Positions 9,072 to 17,761 are shown, counted from the stretch's first letter. The stretch: DNA of 45,941 bases from Clostridium hydrogeniformans DSM 21757 (GCF_000686705.1 NZ_JMLJ01000021.1:1-45941); one strand, 5' to 3'. Notes: generated from the letters alone by a model not told the origin. Numbers and translations are program-made.

Positions 9072-9100
9072 ATTTTAACAGAACATATGTTCTATTTCAA
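9072..9100 (-). promoter_or_regulatory. Sigma-A promoter with a LexA/DinR box in its spacer
   Basis: On the minus strand there is TTGAAA (9095-9100), a 17-bp spacer and TAAAAT (9072-9077), 30 bp before the sigma-factor start codon. The spacer contains the perfect palindrome GAACATATGTTC at 9081-9092, which matches the Gram-positive SOS box GAAC-N4-GTTC exactly. A repressor bound there would block polymerase. The -35 and -10 matches are good but not perfect, as expected for a repressible promoter. Confidence 0.8.
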
Positions 9101-9263
9101 TAGTTATTTCTATTCTCAATAGTTAGTTATGCAGAAAGGGATTATATTTACTATATTCTTATAAAAATATTAATTTTTTAAGTCTTATTCCCCACTAAAA
9201 CATCCACGCCTAAATAAAAACTCTTTATAACTACAGTCATATTACCTATATTTAAAATACAAA

Positions 9264-9303
9264 AGCAGCCTTCTAGTAGATAAATCTCCATTAGAAAGCT
9301 GCT
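9264..9303 (-). terminator. Terminator downstream of the secreted-protein pseudogene
   Basis: On the minus strand the stem AGCAGC (complement of 9298-9303) pairs with GCTGCT (complement of 9264-9269). Inner pairing of TTCTA with TAGAA extends it, and a TTTTGTATTTT tract follows. It ends the leftward transcript from the pseudogene region. Confidence 0.75.
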
Positions 9304-9336
9304 CTCTAAAATAAATATTTTATTATTTTATCCTAG

Positions 9337-10009
9337 TTAAGATTGTTTTTTCTCCTTAACTATTTTGTAGTTCTTAATTACCTTGTTTCCAAAACTATCT
9401 TCTGCTACCACCTCTAAAGCTGTTTCTTCTTTATCTAACTTAGTATTATGAGTAAAGTCTCTCTTTTCAAAAGCCTTATCTTCCATACTCATTATTATTC
9501 CCATCCTTGATATGGTGCTTACTACTTCATTACCATTTATACTTAGCTTATATCCAAAGGTATTGTCTACTACGGTTCCCTTTATGGTAAATTCATCTCC
9601 AGTAACCCTTATTATATTATCCTTATCTGTCAGCTTTTCTAAGTTACTAGTTACCACTGGAGCTTTTTCATCATTAACTAGAATTCCATATATTTCTTCT
9701 TCCTTATTATCCTCCATTACCATAGCAGCTCTAAACTTATTTGATCCATCCTTTAGCTTCATAGTATTATTGAAAGTCTTATCTTCCTTTATTGTTACCT
9801 TTTCTCCATTTATTCTTAATTCCTTAACCTTATTTTCTATTTTATATGCAGCTTTCTTATCTAAATCCTTGAAGTTTTCTATGTTTTTTTCTTTACCTCT
9901 TCCTTAGTTTTTGGAGCATTATCTACATGTGCAACCATTCCTGTGGCTGAACCCGTTTAATAGCTAATTCAATAGCTATGCTTACTAACTTTCGTAGCTT
10001 CTTACCCAT
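9337..10009 (-). pseudogene. Frameshifted gene for a secreted beta-sandwich (Fn3/Ig-like) protein
   Basis: The intact part is a frame from about 9762 to 9337. It has features such as ITGDEFTIKGTVVDN-like strands and LEVVAEDSFGNKVIKNYK, resembling the Fn3/Ig-like C-terminal domains of cell-envelope S8 proteases (C5a peptidase, lactocepin). The same frame stays coding in character upstream to a TAA at 9904-9906 (KDLDKKAAYKIENKVKEL). One frame over, the seven-A run at about 9884-9890 joins it to MVAHVDNAPKTKEEVKKK. A second shift near 9957 joins that to MGKKLRKLVSIAIELAI, which starts at 10007-10009. Read together these give a signal peptide, a linker and the beta domain. Two one-base shifts in A runs break it. 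Sequencing error or slippage at A7 are alternatives to true decay. No protease catalytic domain remains. Confidence 0.65.
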
Positions 10010-10147
10010 TTAATCATCCCTTCCTTTCACCATATATACATTCCCAATTAGACCATACTTATCCTTTATGTATCTATTATGTATAATTATTAAGTAAAAG
10101 TTAAGATGATTTAAAAATTATATTTTTTCTAGATATAGGATATTTTG

Positions 10148-10156
10148 TGGTATAAT
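10148..10156 (+). promoter_or_regulatory. Extended -10 promoter of the first chemoreceptor gene
   Basis: TGGTATAAT is an extended -10 element 38 bp before the TTG start. No good -35 hexamer is seen at the proper distance, which is common when the TG extension is present. Confidence 0.5.
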
Positions 10157-10194
10157 TATATATTATTACATACAGCATTAAGGGGGTTCTTAAA

Positions 10195-11439
10195 TTGAAA
10201 AAGCTGTCTAACAAATTATTAGGATTTATGGTTATTATGTCCTTAACCATATCTGTGGTATCTATTGTACTATTAAAATTTAATATTAACTTCTTACTAG
10301 TTATAGGAATAAACTTAGCTTTATCCTTCGTCCTCGGATTTGTATTTATGAATAAGCTTGCCTCTTATCTTCTAAAAACAAAAGAATTGTTAGATAAAAC
10401 AGGTAATTTAGATTTAATCAATGATAATAGGCTAGAATTCCTAACAAAATTACCTACAGAACTTGGAGACATAGCAAGGTCCATTTATTCTCTTAGGGAT
10501 AACTTTAAATCTATGGTAGAGGAATTTAAACATATATCAGGAGAAACCTTAGGTGCTTCTACAGAACTTTCTGTGTCTTCTGAAGAAATGGTTATTGCCA
10601 TGGAGTCCGTATCAAGAACCTTAGATGAACTTGCAAGTGGGGCTCAGTCTCAAGCTCACCATTCTTTAGAAATTTCAGAGGAGCTTAATTCCCTTGGAGA
10701 ACAGATAGATTCAATTGTTGTTTTATCTACTGAATTAAAAAATCACTCTAGTAAGGTTATAACTGATAATAAGGTAGGAATTTCTGCATTAAATGAGCTT
10801 TCTAATAAAATGAAAGCAAATCTTAGTGCCACAGCTAAGACCCATGACACTGTAGAAGATTTATCTTTAAAGTCTAACTCCATAGGTAATATTTTAGTTA
10901 CCATAAAAACCATAGCAGAGCAGACAAATCTTTTAGCACTTAATGCTGCCATAGAAGCTGCAAGAGCTGGAGAGCAAGGACGTGGATTTGCTGTAGTTGC
11001 AGATGAAATAAGAAAACTTTCAGAAGAAACTACTCGTTCAACCACTGATATAGAAACCTTAATAAAGGATATTCAGAATTCTATATCAACTACTAAAAAG
11101 GATATGGATAATGCTAAAGCATCCAATTCAGATGCTAATAATGCCTTAAATAATGCTAAGGAAGCATTTATATCCATAGACTCAAATATTATTTCTTCTA
11201 ACACAAAAATATCTACCTTAGAGGAGCAGGTTAACATATTAAATTCTTCTAAAGATTCAATAATAGATGGTGTTCAAAACATATCTTCTATATCTGAAGA
11301 ATTTGCAGCAGGTACTGAGGAAGTTTCAGCTTCCACCAGTTCACACCTTCAGTCCATTGAAAAAATATCTAACATATCAGATAATCTAACTAGCCTAGTA
11401 AATAGGATAAATGGTATGATTAATCAATTTAAAATATAG
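10195..11439 (+). CDS. Methyl-accepting chemotaxis protein without an external sensor domain
   Basis: This 414-residue chemoreceptor has two closely spaced N-terminal membrane helices (about 8-27 and 31-52) with almost no extracellular loop, then a long helical signalling domain. The hairpin tip is intact: [20 protein letters not shown] is followed by [15 protein letters not shown], the CheA/CheW contact region. Flanking coiled coils carry typical methylation-type residues. The missing sensor loop suggests it senses through the membrane or an internal signal. The start is TTG at 10195, about 8 nt after AAGGGGG; the next residues KKLSNKLLG fit a membrane-insertion start. No chemotaxis kinase genes are nearby. 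A strong terminator follows, so it is a single-gene unit. Confidence 0.93.
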   Translation: MKKLSNKLLGFMVIMSLTISVVSIVLLKFNINFLLVIGINLALSFVLGFVFMNKLASYLLKTKELLDKTGNLDLINDNRLEFLTKLPTELGDIARSIYSLRDNFKSMVEEFKHISGETLGASTELSVSSEEMVIAMESVSRTLDELASGAQSQAHHSLEISEELNSLGEQIDSIVVLSTELKNHSSKVITDNKVGISALNELSNKMKANLSATAKTHDTVEDLSLKSNSIGNILVTIKTIAEQTNLLALNAAIEAARAGEQGRGFAVVADEIRKLSEETTRSTTDIETLIKDIQNSISTTKKDMDNAKASNSDANNALNNAKEAFISIDSNIISSNTKISTLEEQVNILNSSKDSIIDGVQNISSISEEFAAGTEEVSASTSSHLQSIEKISNISDNLTSLVNRINGMINQFKI

Positions 11440-11454
11440 TTTCTTTAGATCACT

Positions 11455-11501
11455 AGAACTCCCATGGCTTTTACCATAATAAAAAGCTATGGGAGTTCTT
11501 T
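11455..11501 (+). terminator. Terminator of the first chemoreceptor gene
   Basis: AGAACTCCCATGGCTTTT at 11455-11472 pairs with AAAAGCTATGGGAGTTCT at 11482-11499 with one mismatch; TT follows. A short echo of the stem (CCCATAGCTTTTTC) occurs again near 11519-11532. Confidence 0.85.
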
Positions 11502-11576
11502 ACATTAATTAGATGTTTCCCATAGCTTTTTCTTCGATACCATATTTAATTTTAATTTCTACATTAACTATAATTA

Positions 11577-14177
11577 CTATTTTTCAGTAATAAATATTTC
11601 TTTTTGTATTTTTAATTCCTCTTTATATTCCTTATAAAACTTCTCAACTTCCCTTGGAGGCATAGGTTTACTAAAATAATATCCCTGTATTACATCACAG
11701 TTTAATTCTTTTAATAGTTTAACCTCTTTATAATTTTCTACCCCCTCTGCCACCACTGTAAGTCCAATGCTATGAGAAAGGGTTGTTACTGCCTCTACTA
11801 TGTCTTTCTTTAATTCATTCTTTGTTATGTCATCTATAAAAGACTTATCAATTTTAAGGGTATCTATAGGTATATTTATAAGATAACTTAAGGATGAATA
11901 TCCTGTTCCAAAATCATCAAGAGCTACCCTAAAACCTAGCTCTCTTAATTCCTGAAGAAGTATCTTATTTTTATTAATATCCTTCATATAAGTAGTTTCT
12001 GTTATCTCCAGCTCTATATCTTTTGGACTTACATCATAACTTTCTAATATTTCTAAAGTCTTATCCATAAAACTCTTGTTAATAAGCTGAATAGGGGATA
12101 TATTAATGGCTATTCTATTACATTCCATGTCCCTGCTTTTCCAAATTTTAATTTGCCTAGCTACCTCTTCTATTATCCAATATCCAATATGATCTATAAG
12201 TCCAAACTCTTCTGCAATAGGTATAAACTCCATAGGAGATATAAAAGCTTCCTTTTCCTTTGAATACCATCTTATTAAGGCCTCGTACCCATCTATCTTT
12301 CCATTTTTTACATCTATCTTAGGTTGATAGTATATCTGAAACTCCTCTTCCTTAAGAGCCCTCGCTATACCCATTTCCATGTTATGTTTCTTGTGGGTTA
12401 ATTCTAAGAACTTAGGTTCAAAGATACGGTACCTATTTTTCCCCTCAGATTTTGCCCTATACATTGCAATATCTGAATTACTTAAAAGCTGATCACTTTC
12501 TGTGCTGTGACAAGGATAAATAGATACTCCCATACTTACGGTTACACTAACCTTTCTCTCATCCACTAAAAAGTCCTCTTTAAATAAGTCTATTATTTTA
12601 TCACAGATTTCATGAAGTTCCTTAAAAGTTTTAAACTTGTCTAAAACTATAACAAACTCATCTCCAGCTATCCGGCTTACACTTCCATGATTTTTAACCA
12701 CATAGTATATAGCATTGGCTACCTTCTTTAGAACCTTATCTCCAAAATCATGACCTAGGGTATCATTAAACCCCTTAAAGTTATCTAAGTCTAAAAATAA
12801 AACTGCTGCCTTGCTATTCTCTTCCTTACATTTTTCTAATGTGTCCTCAATATATTCAACAAAGCCTTTAACATTTTTAAGCCCTGTTAAATGGTCATGA
12901 TAAGCTAAATATTCTATATGCTTCTCTTTTATTTTATTATCTGTTATATCTGTTATAGATCCTGCTACTTTTATAAGATTATGATTTTCATCATATTTAC
13001 ATTTTCCTCTTACATACATCCAAAGGGTTATTCCATCTTTTCCACTTACCCTAAAGTCATATTTAAACTCATCTAAAGATCTATTAGCGCATTTATCCAT
13101 TAAAGCTAAGATTCCTCTAATATCCTGCTTATATGCCACCTTGTATAATTCTTCCCTTATTTCATCCTTGTTATATTCTATCTTATTAGCCCTAGTTATT
13201 GCTGTCCATTTTTCAGATAAGGTTAAAACCTGCTTTACCTCATCATATTCCCATATAATATCGTTGGCTCCATCTATGGCCAACCTATATCTATCCTCTG
13301 CTTCTTTTCTAGCATTAACCTCTTCTTCTAATTTCTTTTTAAGCTTTCTAAGTTCTAATATATTTTTATTTTTCTTTAAAACCACAAATAAAGTGGAATT
13401 AAATAATATAAAAAATACCCCTATTATAACTAAAACCAATGCCCTAGATATTTTTATCTTATTATAAATATTATCCTTAACCTTTATATCTATGTTTATA
13501 TTTTTATGATTTATATTTATGGTTTGAGAAAAGGATTTTTTACTAAAATTATTATCTCCCCAAACTAATTCATTATCATCCCATAAAATTCTAAAATCAT
13601 ATTTATTATATACATCCTTATCTGTTACCTTTCTAAATATGGTTTCAAAATTTATATTTATAACTATAAACTTTAGTTTTTCATTGACTTTATGGGATAA
13701 ATAAAGGTTTAATGTAGTATCATTTTCTCCCTTTAATATATTTAGATTTCCTCCAGAAGATCTTCCCTCTTGTTTTTTAACCGACTCATTGTAGCTTTTT
13801 TCTAAATATCCATAATCCACAAAGGTTTTAAATTCCTCACTTCTAGTTACAAGCTCTGGTTCCATACCCTTACTTATAATGTATACCTTATTAACCTCTG
13901 GGTGCTCCCTACTCATCCAAGAATTAAGTATATCCTTTTCTGGATATCCTACAAGACTTTCCCCATTTCCTTCATTAATTAAATCTTGTATATCAAAAAT
14001 TAAGTCCTGTAGTTCCCCTTCTATAGCCCTTCCTACTGAAGTTGCTAAGTCCCTATAATCTACCTGTCTATAAGATATATAAAATCTCAAGATTATTGCT
14101 GTTAATATAACTTGAGTTATTATTAAAGTAATTATTATATATTTTTTATTTTTAGACCCTACATAGTTTTCCTCCAT
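11577..14177 (-). CDS. Membrane-anchored PAS-GGDEF-EAL cyclic-di-GMP enzyme
   Basis: This 866-residue protein is predicted to make and/or break cyclic-di-GMP. It has a membrane helix at about 13-34, an extracytoplasmic sensor region to about 240, a second helix near 245-267, a short coiled coil, a PAS domain (YRLAIDGANDIIWEYD onward), GGDEF and EAL domains. The GGDEF core reads RIAGDEFVIVLD: the first glycine is alanine, a variant often still active. I see no RxxD inhibitory site just before it. The EAL domain has YEALIRW, NISPIQL, ELEITET, LDDFGTGYSS, LKIDKSFI and AEGVE, so the phosphodiesterase residues look complete. AGGAG lies 8 nt before the ATG. It is divergent from the epimerase-like gene and stands alone. 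Confidence 0.95.
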   Translation of the reverse strand: MEENYVGSKNKKYIIITLIITQVILTAIILRFYISYRQVDYRDLATSVGRAIEGELQDLIFDIQDLINEGNGESLVGYPEKDILNSWMSREHPEVNKVYIISKGMEPELVTRSEEFKTFVDYGYLEKSYNESVKKQEGRSSGGNLNILKGENDTTLNLYLSHKVNEKLKFIVININFETIFRKVTDKDVYNKYDFRILWDDNELVWGDNNFSKKSFSQTININHKNINIDIKVKDNIYNKIKISRALVLVIIGVFFILFNSTLFVVLKKNKNILELRKLKKKLEEEVNARKEAEDRYRLAIDGANDIIWEYDEVKQVLTLSEKWTAITRANKIEYNKDEIREELYKVAYKQDIRGILALMDKCANRSLDEFKYDFRVSGKDGITLWMYVRGKCKYDENHNLIKVAGSITDITDNKIKEKHIEYLAYHDHLTGLKNVKGFVEYIEDTLEKCKEENSKAAVLFLDLDNFKGFNDTLGHDFGDKVLKKVANAIYYVVKNHGSVSRIAGDEFVIVLDKFKTFKELHEICDKIIDLFKEDFLVDERKVSVTVSMGVSIYPCHSTESDQLLSNSDIAMYRAKSEGKNRYRIFEPKFLELTHKKHNMEMGIARALKEEEFQIYYQPKIDVKNGKIDGYEALIRWYSKEKEAFISPMEFIPIAEEFGLIDHIGYWIIEEVARQIKIWKSRDMECNRIAINISPIQLINKSFMDKTLEILESYDVSPKDIELEITETTYMKDINKNKILLQELRELGFRVALDDFGTGYSSLSYLINIPIDTLKIDKSFIDDITKNELKKDIVEAVTTLSHSIGLTVVAEGVENYKEVKLLKELNCDVIQGYYFSKPMPPREVEKFYKEYKEELKIQKEIFITEK

Positions 14178-14265
14178 TTAAATTACTCCTAATATTAATA
14201 ATTTTCATTTTTAAAGGTAATTATATGATATTATATTTTTAGTAAGAGTGCAAAGGAGTGTTAAT

Positions 14266-15108
14266 ATGTTTTTTAATATTTATAATAATGTACTAAATGT
14301 AGAAGTTAAATCCTATGGTGCAGAGCTTTCAAAGATTCTAAAAGATAATACTGAATATCTTTGGCAAGGAGATGAAAACTACTGGACTGGTCAATCACCT
14401 ATACTTTTTCCTATAGTTGGAAAGTTAAAAAGTGGTGTTATGCCTCAACATGGATTTGGAAGAAGAAATGAATTTTCACTAGTTGAGAAAAAAAATGATT
14501 TTCTATCCTTTAAACTTGACTATAATGAGGATACCCTTAAGGTTTATCCTTATAAATTTTCTCTTTTAATAAGCTATGAGCTTATAGAAAACTCCATAAA
14601 GGTTACATATAATGTAGAGAATTTAGATGATAAAACTATATATTTCTCCATAGGAGCTCATCCTGCCTTTAATGTGCCTTTACTTTCTGGTGAGAAAATG
14701 GAGGATTACTATCTTAAGTTTGAAAAAAAAGAAACTGCTCCTATATATCCAATAACTAAGGATGGATTTATATCTAAAGATACTAAGGAATTTTTAAAGG
14801 ATTCTGATAGAATACCTTTAAGTTCTGAATTATTTATAAATGATGCCTTAGTTTTTAACAACCTAGATTCTAAAACCTTAGCAATACTTAATAATAAAAA
14901 CTCTAAAAAGGTTACTATGGACTTTCAAGGTTTCCCTTGGTTTGGCATATGGTCTAAGAGTAATAATGCACCTTTTATTTGCCTTGAGCCTTGGTTTGGT
15001 CATGCTGATTTTAATGATTTTAATGGAGAGTTTAAGAATAAGGATGGGGTTATTACTTTAGAAGAAAATAAATCCTTCACTGCTTCTTATACAATAACAA
15101 TAGATTAG
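14266..15108 (+). CDS. Aldose-1-epimerase-like (LacX type) protein
   Basis: This 280-residue protein has the galactose mutarotase fold, which interconverts alpha and beta anomers of sugars or sugar phosphates. Visible signatures are GAELSKI, LWQGDENYWTGQSPILFPIVG, the histidine-bearing MPQHGFGRR, and GAHPAFNVPL, which carries the second active-site histidine. FICLEPWFGHAD holds the catalytic glutamate region near residue 245. This arrangement is the LacX/YihR-like branch rather than classical GalM. The ATG at 14266-14268 is chosen because AAAGGAG is 7 nt upstream; the frame extends six codons further to a GTG that overlaps this site. It has no sugar-operon neighbours, so its substrate is unknown. 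Confidence 0.9.
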   Translation: MFFNIYNNVLNVEVKSYGAELSKILKDNTEYLWQGDENYWTGQSPILFPIVGKLKSGVMPQHGFGRRNEFSLVEKKNDFLSFKLDYNEDTLKVYPYKFSLLISYELIENSIKVTYNVENLDDKTIYFSIGAHPAFNVPLLSGEKMEDYYLKFEKKETAPIYPITKDGFISKDTKEFLKDSDRIPLSSELFINDALVFNNLDSKTLAILNNKNSKKVTMDFQGFPWFGIWSKSNNAPFICLEPWFGHADFNDFNGEFKNKDGVITLEENKSFTASYTITID

Positions 15109-15169
15109 GCATAAATATGTGAGATTTATTCTTATATGATTTGTTCTTAATAATCTTTATACATGAAAT

Positions 15170-15265
15170 AAGGACTATATTCTTATCCCTACTATAAAGT
15201 ATTTTCTCCTTTCTTCTTAGAAAAGGGTTATTACTACCATAGTAGGCATATAAAATATAGTCCTT
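15170..15265. repeat. Long nested inverted repeat between the epimerase-like gene and mgtE
   Basis: AAGGACTATATT (15170-15181) is perfectly complementary to 15254-15265. Inside it CCTACTAT (15188-15195) pairs with ATAGTAGG (15239-15246), and a CCTTT/AAAGG pair sits at the centre. The whole folds as a 96-nt hairpin. Neither side has a clear U-tract, so it is not a standard terminator for either converging gene. The rest of the 450-bp gap has no gene. Confidence 0.7.
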
Positions 15266-15562
15266 AACTTATATACATTTAAACCTAATTTATATATGTT
15301 TCTCACTCTAGAATATCTAATCTTATAATAACACCCTTTTTATATGTATGTAAAAATTTCAGTGCCAATATTATAAAGTTATATGTAAGTTGTGATATTA
15401 AAGCTACATTAGATTCAATTAAAACTTATTTAGTCCTCAAAGAATGGAATGTAAATTAATTAATACAACATATATGTTTAAAATATAAATTTATATGATT
15501 ACTGTATAACTTTATATTTCTATTTTAATATCCCAATATTCCTCTAAACATTATAAGTTTAT

Positions 15563-16909
15563 TTATACTAGGAATCTTATAAACACTGTGGCAAGACCTA
15601 GGAAAAAGAAGAATCCACATATATCTGTTACAGTGGTTACAAATACTGCTGATGCTAAAGCTGGGTCTACCTTTAATTTCTTTAATGTTACTGGTACTAA
15701 AAAACCTGCTACAGTGGCTGCTGTCATATTTAATATCATGGCAAGACCAATTACAAGTCCAAATACAGGATTCTTTGCCCAAAGACTGGCAAGTAAAGCT
15801 ACAGATATTCCTATGGAACATCCATTAATAATTCCAACAGATACTTCTTTTATTAATACCTTTTTATAATTCTCATAACTAAGTTCTCCAAGGGCTATAC
15901 CCCTAACCACTAAAGTCAAAGTTTGAGTCCCAGCATTTCCTCCCATCCCTGCCACTATAGGCATAAATGTGGCTAGAATAACAACTTGACTTATTGTGCT
16001 TTCAAAAAGACTTACAGTAGTAGAAGCTAAAAGTGCTGTAAATAAATTTACAAATAGCCATGGAAGTCTACTCTTAATAGAATCTATGGTTCCTCCATCA
16101 ACATTTTCCTCTTCATCTATCCCTGCTAGACGGTGTATATCCTCTGTATCCTCATCTCTTAATACATCTATAATATCATCTACAGTAATAACCCCAAGGA
16201 TAACTCCATTATCATCTACCACAGGCATATTTAAAAAACCATATTTTTCAAACTTATTAGCTACTTCTTCTTGATCCATCTCTACTGGTAGACTTATTAC
16301 ATTTTCATTCATTATTTCTTTTATTTTAGTATTAAAGGTAGAAGTAACTAATTCTCTAAGGGATACCACTCCTTTTAATACCTCTTTTTTATCTAACACA
16401 TACAAATAATAGGCACTTTCTGCATTAGGTGCCTCCTTTTGAAGAAGGGTAAAGGTCTCCTCCACTGTCATATTCTCCATTATACTAAGGAATTCTGTTG
16501 CCATAAGTCCCCCAGCAGTTTCTGGGTGATAGGTTAAAAGTTCCTTAACATCTTCCCTATCCTCTTTAGAAGATAGCTTTTCAATAAGCTTATTAGCCTC
16601 ACTTGGATTTATCATACCTAAAAGGTCTGCTAAGTCATCTGAGCTCATTTCATTTAATATTTTACCTTGGTTAAGTTCAGAGAAAAGATATAAAAGCTTC
16701 ATCTGCTCTTCTTCATCTGCCTCTCCTATAACCTCCGCTACCATCCAATGGGGTAGTTTTGATAAAAGGGTAAAAACTTGATCTTCCTCCAGCTTTCTTA
16801 TGGAATCTAAAATATCAGCTGGATGTATATCATCTATATTTTCTTTTATTTCATCTAATGAACTATTCATTAAAAACTTGAGAAGTTGGTAGTCTGACAT
16901 TGCTTGCAT
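15563..16909 (-). CDS. mgtE: MgtE family magnesium transporter
   Basis: MgtE is a dimeric Mg2+ channel gated by cytoplasmic Mg2+. This 448-residue protein has the full layout: the alpha-helical N domain (residues about 15-130, with MSSDDLADLLGMI and KLSSKEDREDVKELLTY), two CBS domains (about 135-255, with FGFLNMPVVDDNGVILG-like and ITVDDIIDVL), a plug helix, and five membrane helices from about 285. The pore region has FMPIVAGMGGNAGTQTLTL, the conserved family signature, and the last helices end with VFVTTVTDICGFFFFLGLA. GGAGAGG lies 5 nt before the ATG. No M-box riboswitch was recognised upstream. Instead the leader region contains a very long hairpin. Confidence 0.96.
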   Translation of the reverse strand: MQAMSDYQLLKFLMNSSLDEIKENIDDIHPADILDSIRKLEEDQVFTLLSKLPHWMVAEVIGEADEEEQMKLLYLFSELNQGKILNEMSSDDLADLLGMINPSEANKLIEKLSSKEDREDVKELLTYHPETAGGLMATEFLSIMENMTVEETFTLLQKEAPNAESAYYLYVLDKKEVLKGVVSLRELVTSTFNTKIKEIMNENVISLPVEMDQEEVANKFEKYGFLNMPVVDDNGVILGVITVDDIIDVLRDEDTEDIHRLAGIDEEENVDGGTIDSIKSRLPWLFVNLFTALLASTTVSLFESTISQVVILATFMPIVAGMGGNAGTQTLTLVVRGIALGELSYENYKKVLIKEVSVGIINGCSIGISVALLASLWAKNPVFGLVIGLAMILNMTAATVAGFLVPVTLKKLKVDPALASAVFVTTVTDICGFFFFLGLATVFIRFLV

Positions 16910-17011
16910 TGATACCTCTCCTTTCTAGATTTCTTCTGTAGTTTAAAATAACTCTATTTCTAAATTAAATAAGAGTTTTTTATAAATACTCTTCCACTAT
17001 TCATCCTAGAA

Positions 17012-17085
17012 GAATTTATTCTCTAACCTATTACCATTAATATTAAAAAGCCCTTAATATTAATGGTAATAGGTAGAATAAATTC
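17012..17085. repeat. Near-perfect 32-bp hairpin in the mgtE upstream region
   Basis: 21 bp at 17026-17046 are perfectly complementary to 17054-17074 around a 7-nt loop. A further 11 bp (17012-17022 with 17075-17085) extend the stem after a 3-nt bulge. It lies about 100 bp upstream of mgtE, probably within its leader. No U-tract follows in either direction. Confidence 0.85.
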
Positions 17086-17327
17086 GGTATCCCCTTTAAA
17101 AATATAATATATATTTTATTCCATCTATATATTTTATCAATGGAACTGTGAAATTACCATCTTTTTTTATGGTGTTTTCTTGTTAGCTCTAAATATTAGT
17201 ACAATCTAATCCTTAGTAAATCCAAGCTTCCTTAACTTTTCTAAACTTAATGGTAAAAGTTTCAACTTATAAATATGGTATAAATTCAACTAAAATAAAT
17301 ATATACTACTATTAGTTAAAACTATAA

Positions 17328-17356
17328 TTGACAAATTTGTTATAGAGGAATATAAT
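17328..17356 (+). promoter_or_regulatory. Consensus sigma-A promoter of the HesB-like selenoprotein gene
   Basis: TTGACA at 17328-17333, a 17-bp spacer and TATAAT at 17351-17356 form a perfect consensus promoter. Transcription should start near 17363, giving a leader of under 40 nt. Confidence 0.9.
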
Positions 17357-17368
17357 AATATTATGACA

Positions 17369-17383
17369 TACCCCTAAGGGGTA
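17369..17383. promoter_or_regulatory. C-tract/G-tract dyad operator at the transcription start of the selenoprotein gene
   Basis: TACCCCTAAGGGGTA is a 7-1-7 inverted repeat, just downstream of the predicted start and just ahead of the ribosome site (AGGAGG at 17386-17391). Its shape (ATACCCC...GGGGTA) is that of operators for the CsoR/CstR/RcnR repressor family, which sense copper, persulfide or other metals. A repressor could silence the otherwise ideal promoter from this position. A short hairpin in the mRNA leader is an alternative reading. Confidence 0.55.
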
Positions 17384-17400
17384 ATAGGAGGAATGTAACT

Positions 17401-17694
17401 ATGATGAATATTTCTATAAACGAAGCAACCATAGATGCATTAAGAAAATCTATGGACGATAAAAAGAAAGATGCAGCCAGAATAGTTATAAAAGGCTTTG
17501 GATGAGGCGGTCCAACCCTTGGACTTGTTCTGGATGAACAAAAAGAAAATGATGATGCAATTGAGTCAAATGGAATAAAATTTGTAGCAGATAAGGAATT
17601 TTCCTTTATGCTAACTGATATTAAAGTAAACTTTAAAAAAGGATTATTCGGAAGCAGCTTCTCTGTATCTACAGGAAGCGGAAGTGGATGCTAA
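17401..17694 (+). CDS. HesB/IscA-like selenoprotein (in-frame UGA = selenocysteine 35)
   Basis: Reading through a TGA at 17503-17505 gives a 97-residue A-type iron-sulfur carrier-like protein ending at TAA 17692-17694. The sequence around the UGA, IVIKGFG-U-GGPTLGLVLDE, aligns with the first cluster-ligand cysteine of IscA/HesB proteins (SGC-type loop at residue 35). Downstream, GIKFVADKEF and VNFKKGLFGSSFSV follow the family pattern. The C-terminus is GSGSGC, where IscA has a CGC pair, so only the last cysteine (Cys97) remains. Protein similarity continues on both sides of the UGA in one frame, which argues against a pseudogene. AGGAGG lies 9 nt before the ATG; a second ATG follows at once. 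HesB-like selenoproteins are a known family. The exact role (cluster handling, redox or selenium/sulfur chemistry) is unsettled. Confidence 0.9.
17525..17541 (+). promoter_or_regulatory. Candidate bacterial SECIS hairpin of the HesB-like gene
   Basis: TTGTTC pairs perfectly with GAACAA around the loop TGGAT. The loop begins 25 nt after the UGA and has G at its second position, which fits the bacterial SECIS rules as I recall them (a G among the first two loop bases, roughly 16-37 nt from the UGA). An adjacent hairpin, GTCCAA-CCC-TTGGAC at 17510-17524, lies between and may be part of the structure. Confidence 0.65.
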
Positions 17695-17761
17695 TATATA
17701 ACCAATATATTAACCTAAAATTTAAAAATTAATTTTAAAAATGTAACCTATTTTCTCAAAT

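Noticed and set aside
9880-9895. Programmed -1 frameshift at the seven-A run
   Set aside because: A second, separate shift is needed nearer the start, so decay or sequencing error is simpler.
10743-11045. Open frame antisense to the first chemoreceptor
   Set aside because: It is a mirror of the conserved hairpin-tip codons; the same artefact occurs at 24649-24960 in the second receptor.
16910-17100. M-box (Mg2+) riboswitch before mgtE
   Set aside because: I could not find the conserved M-box core; only a simple long hairpin is present.
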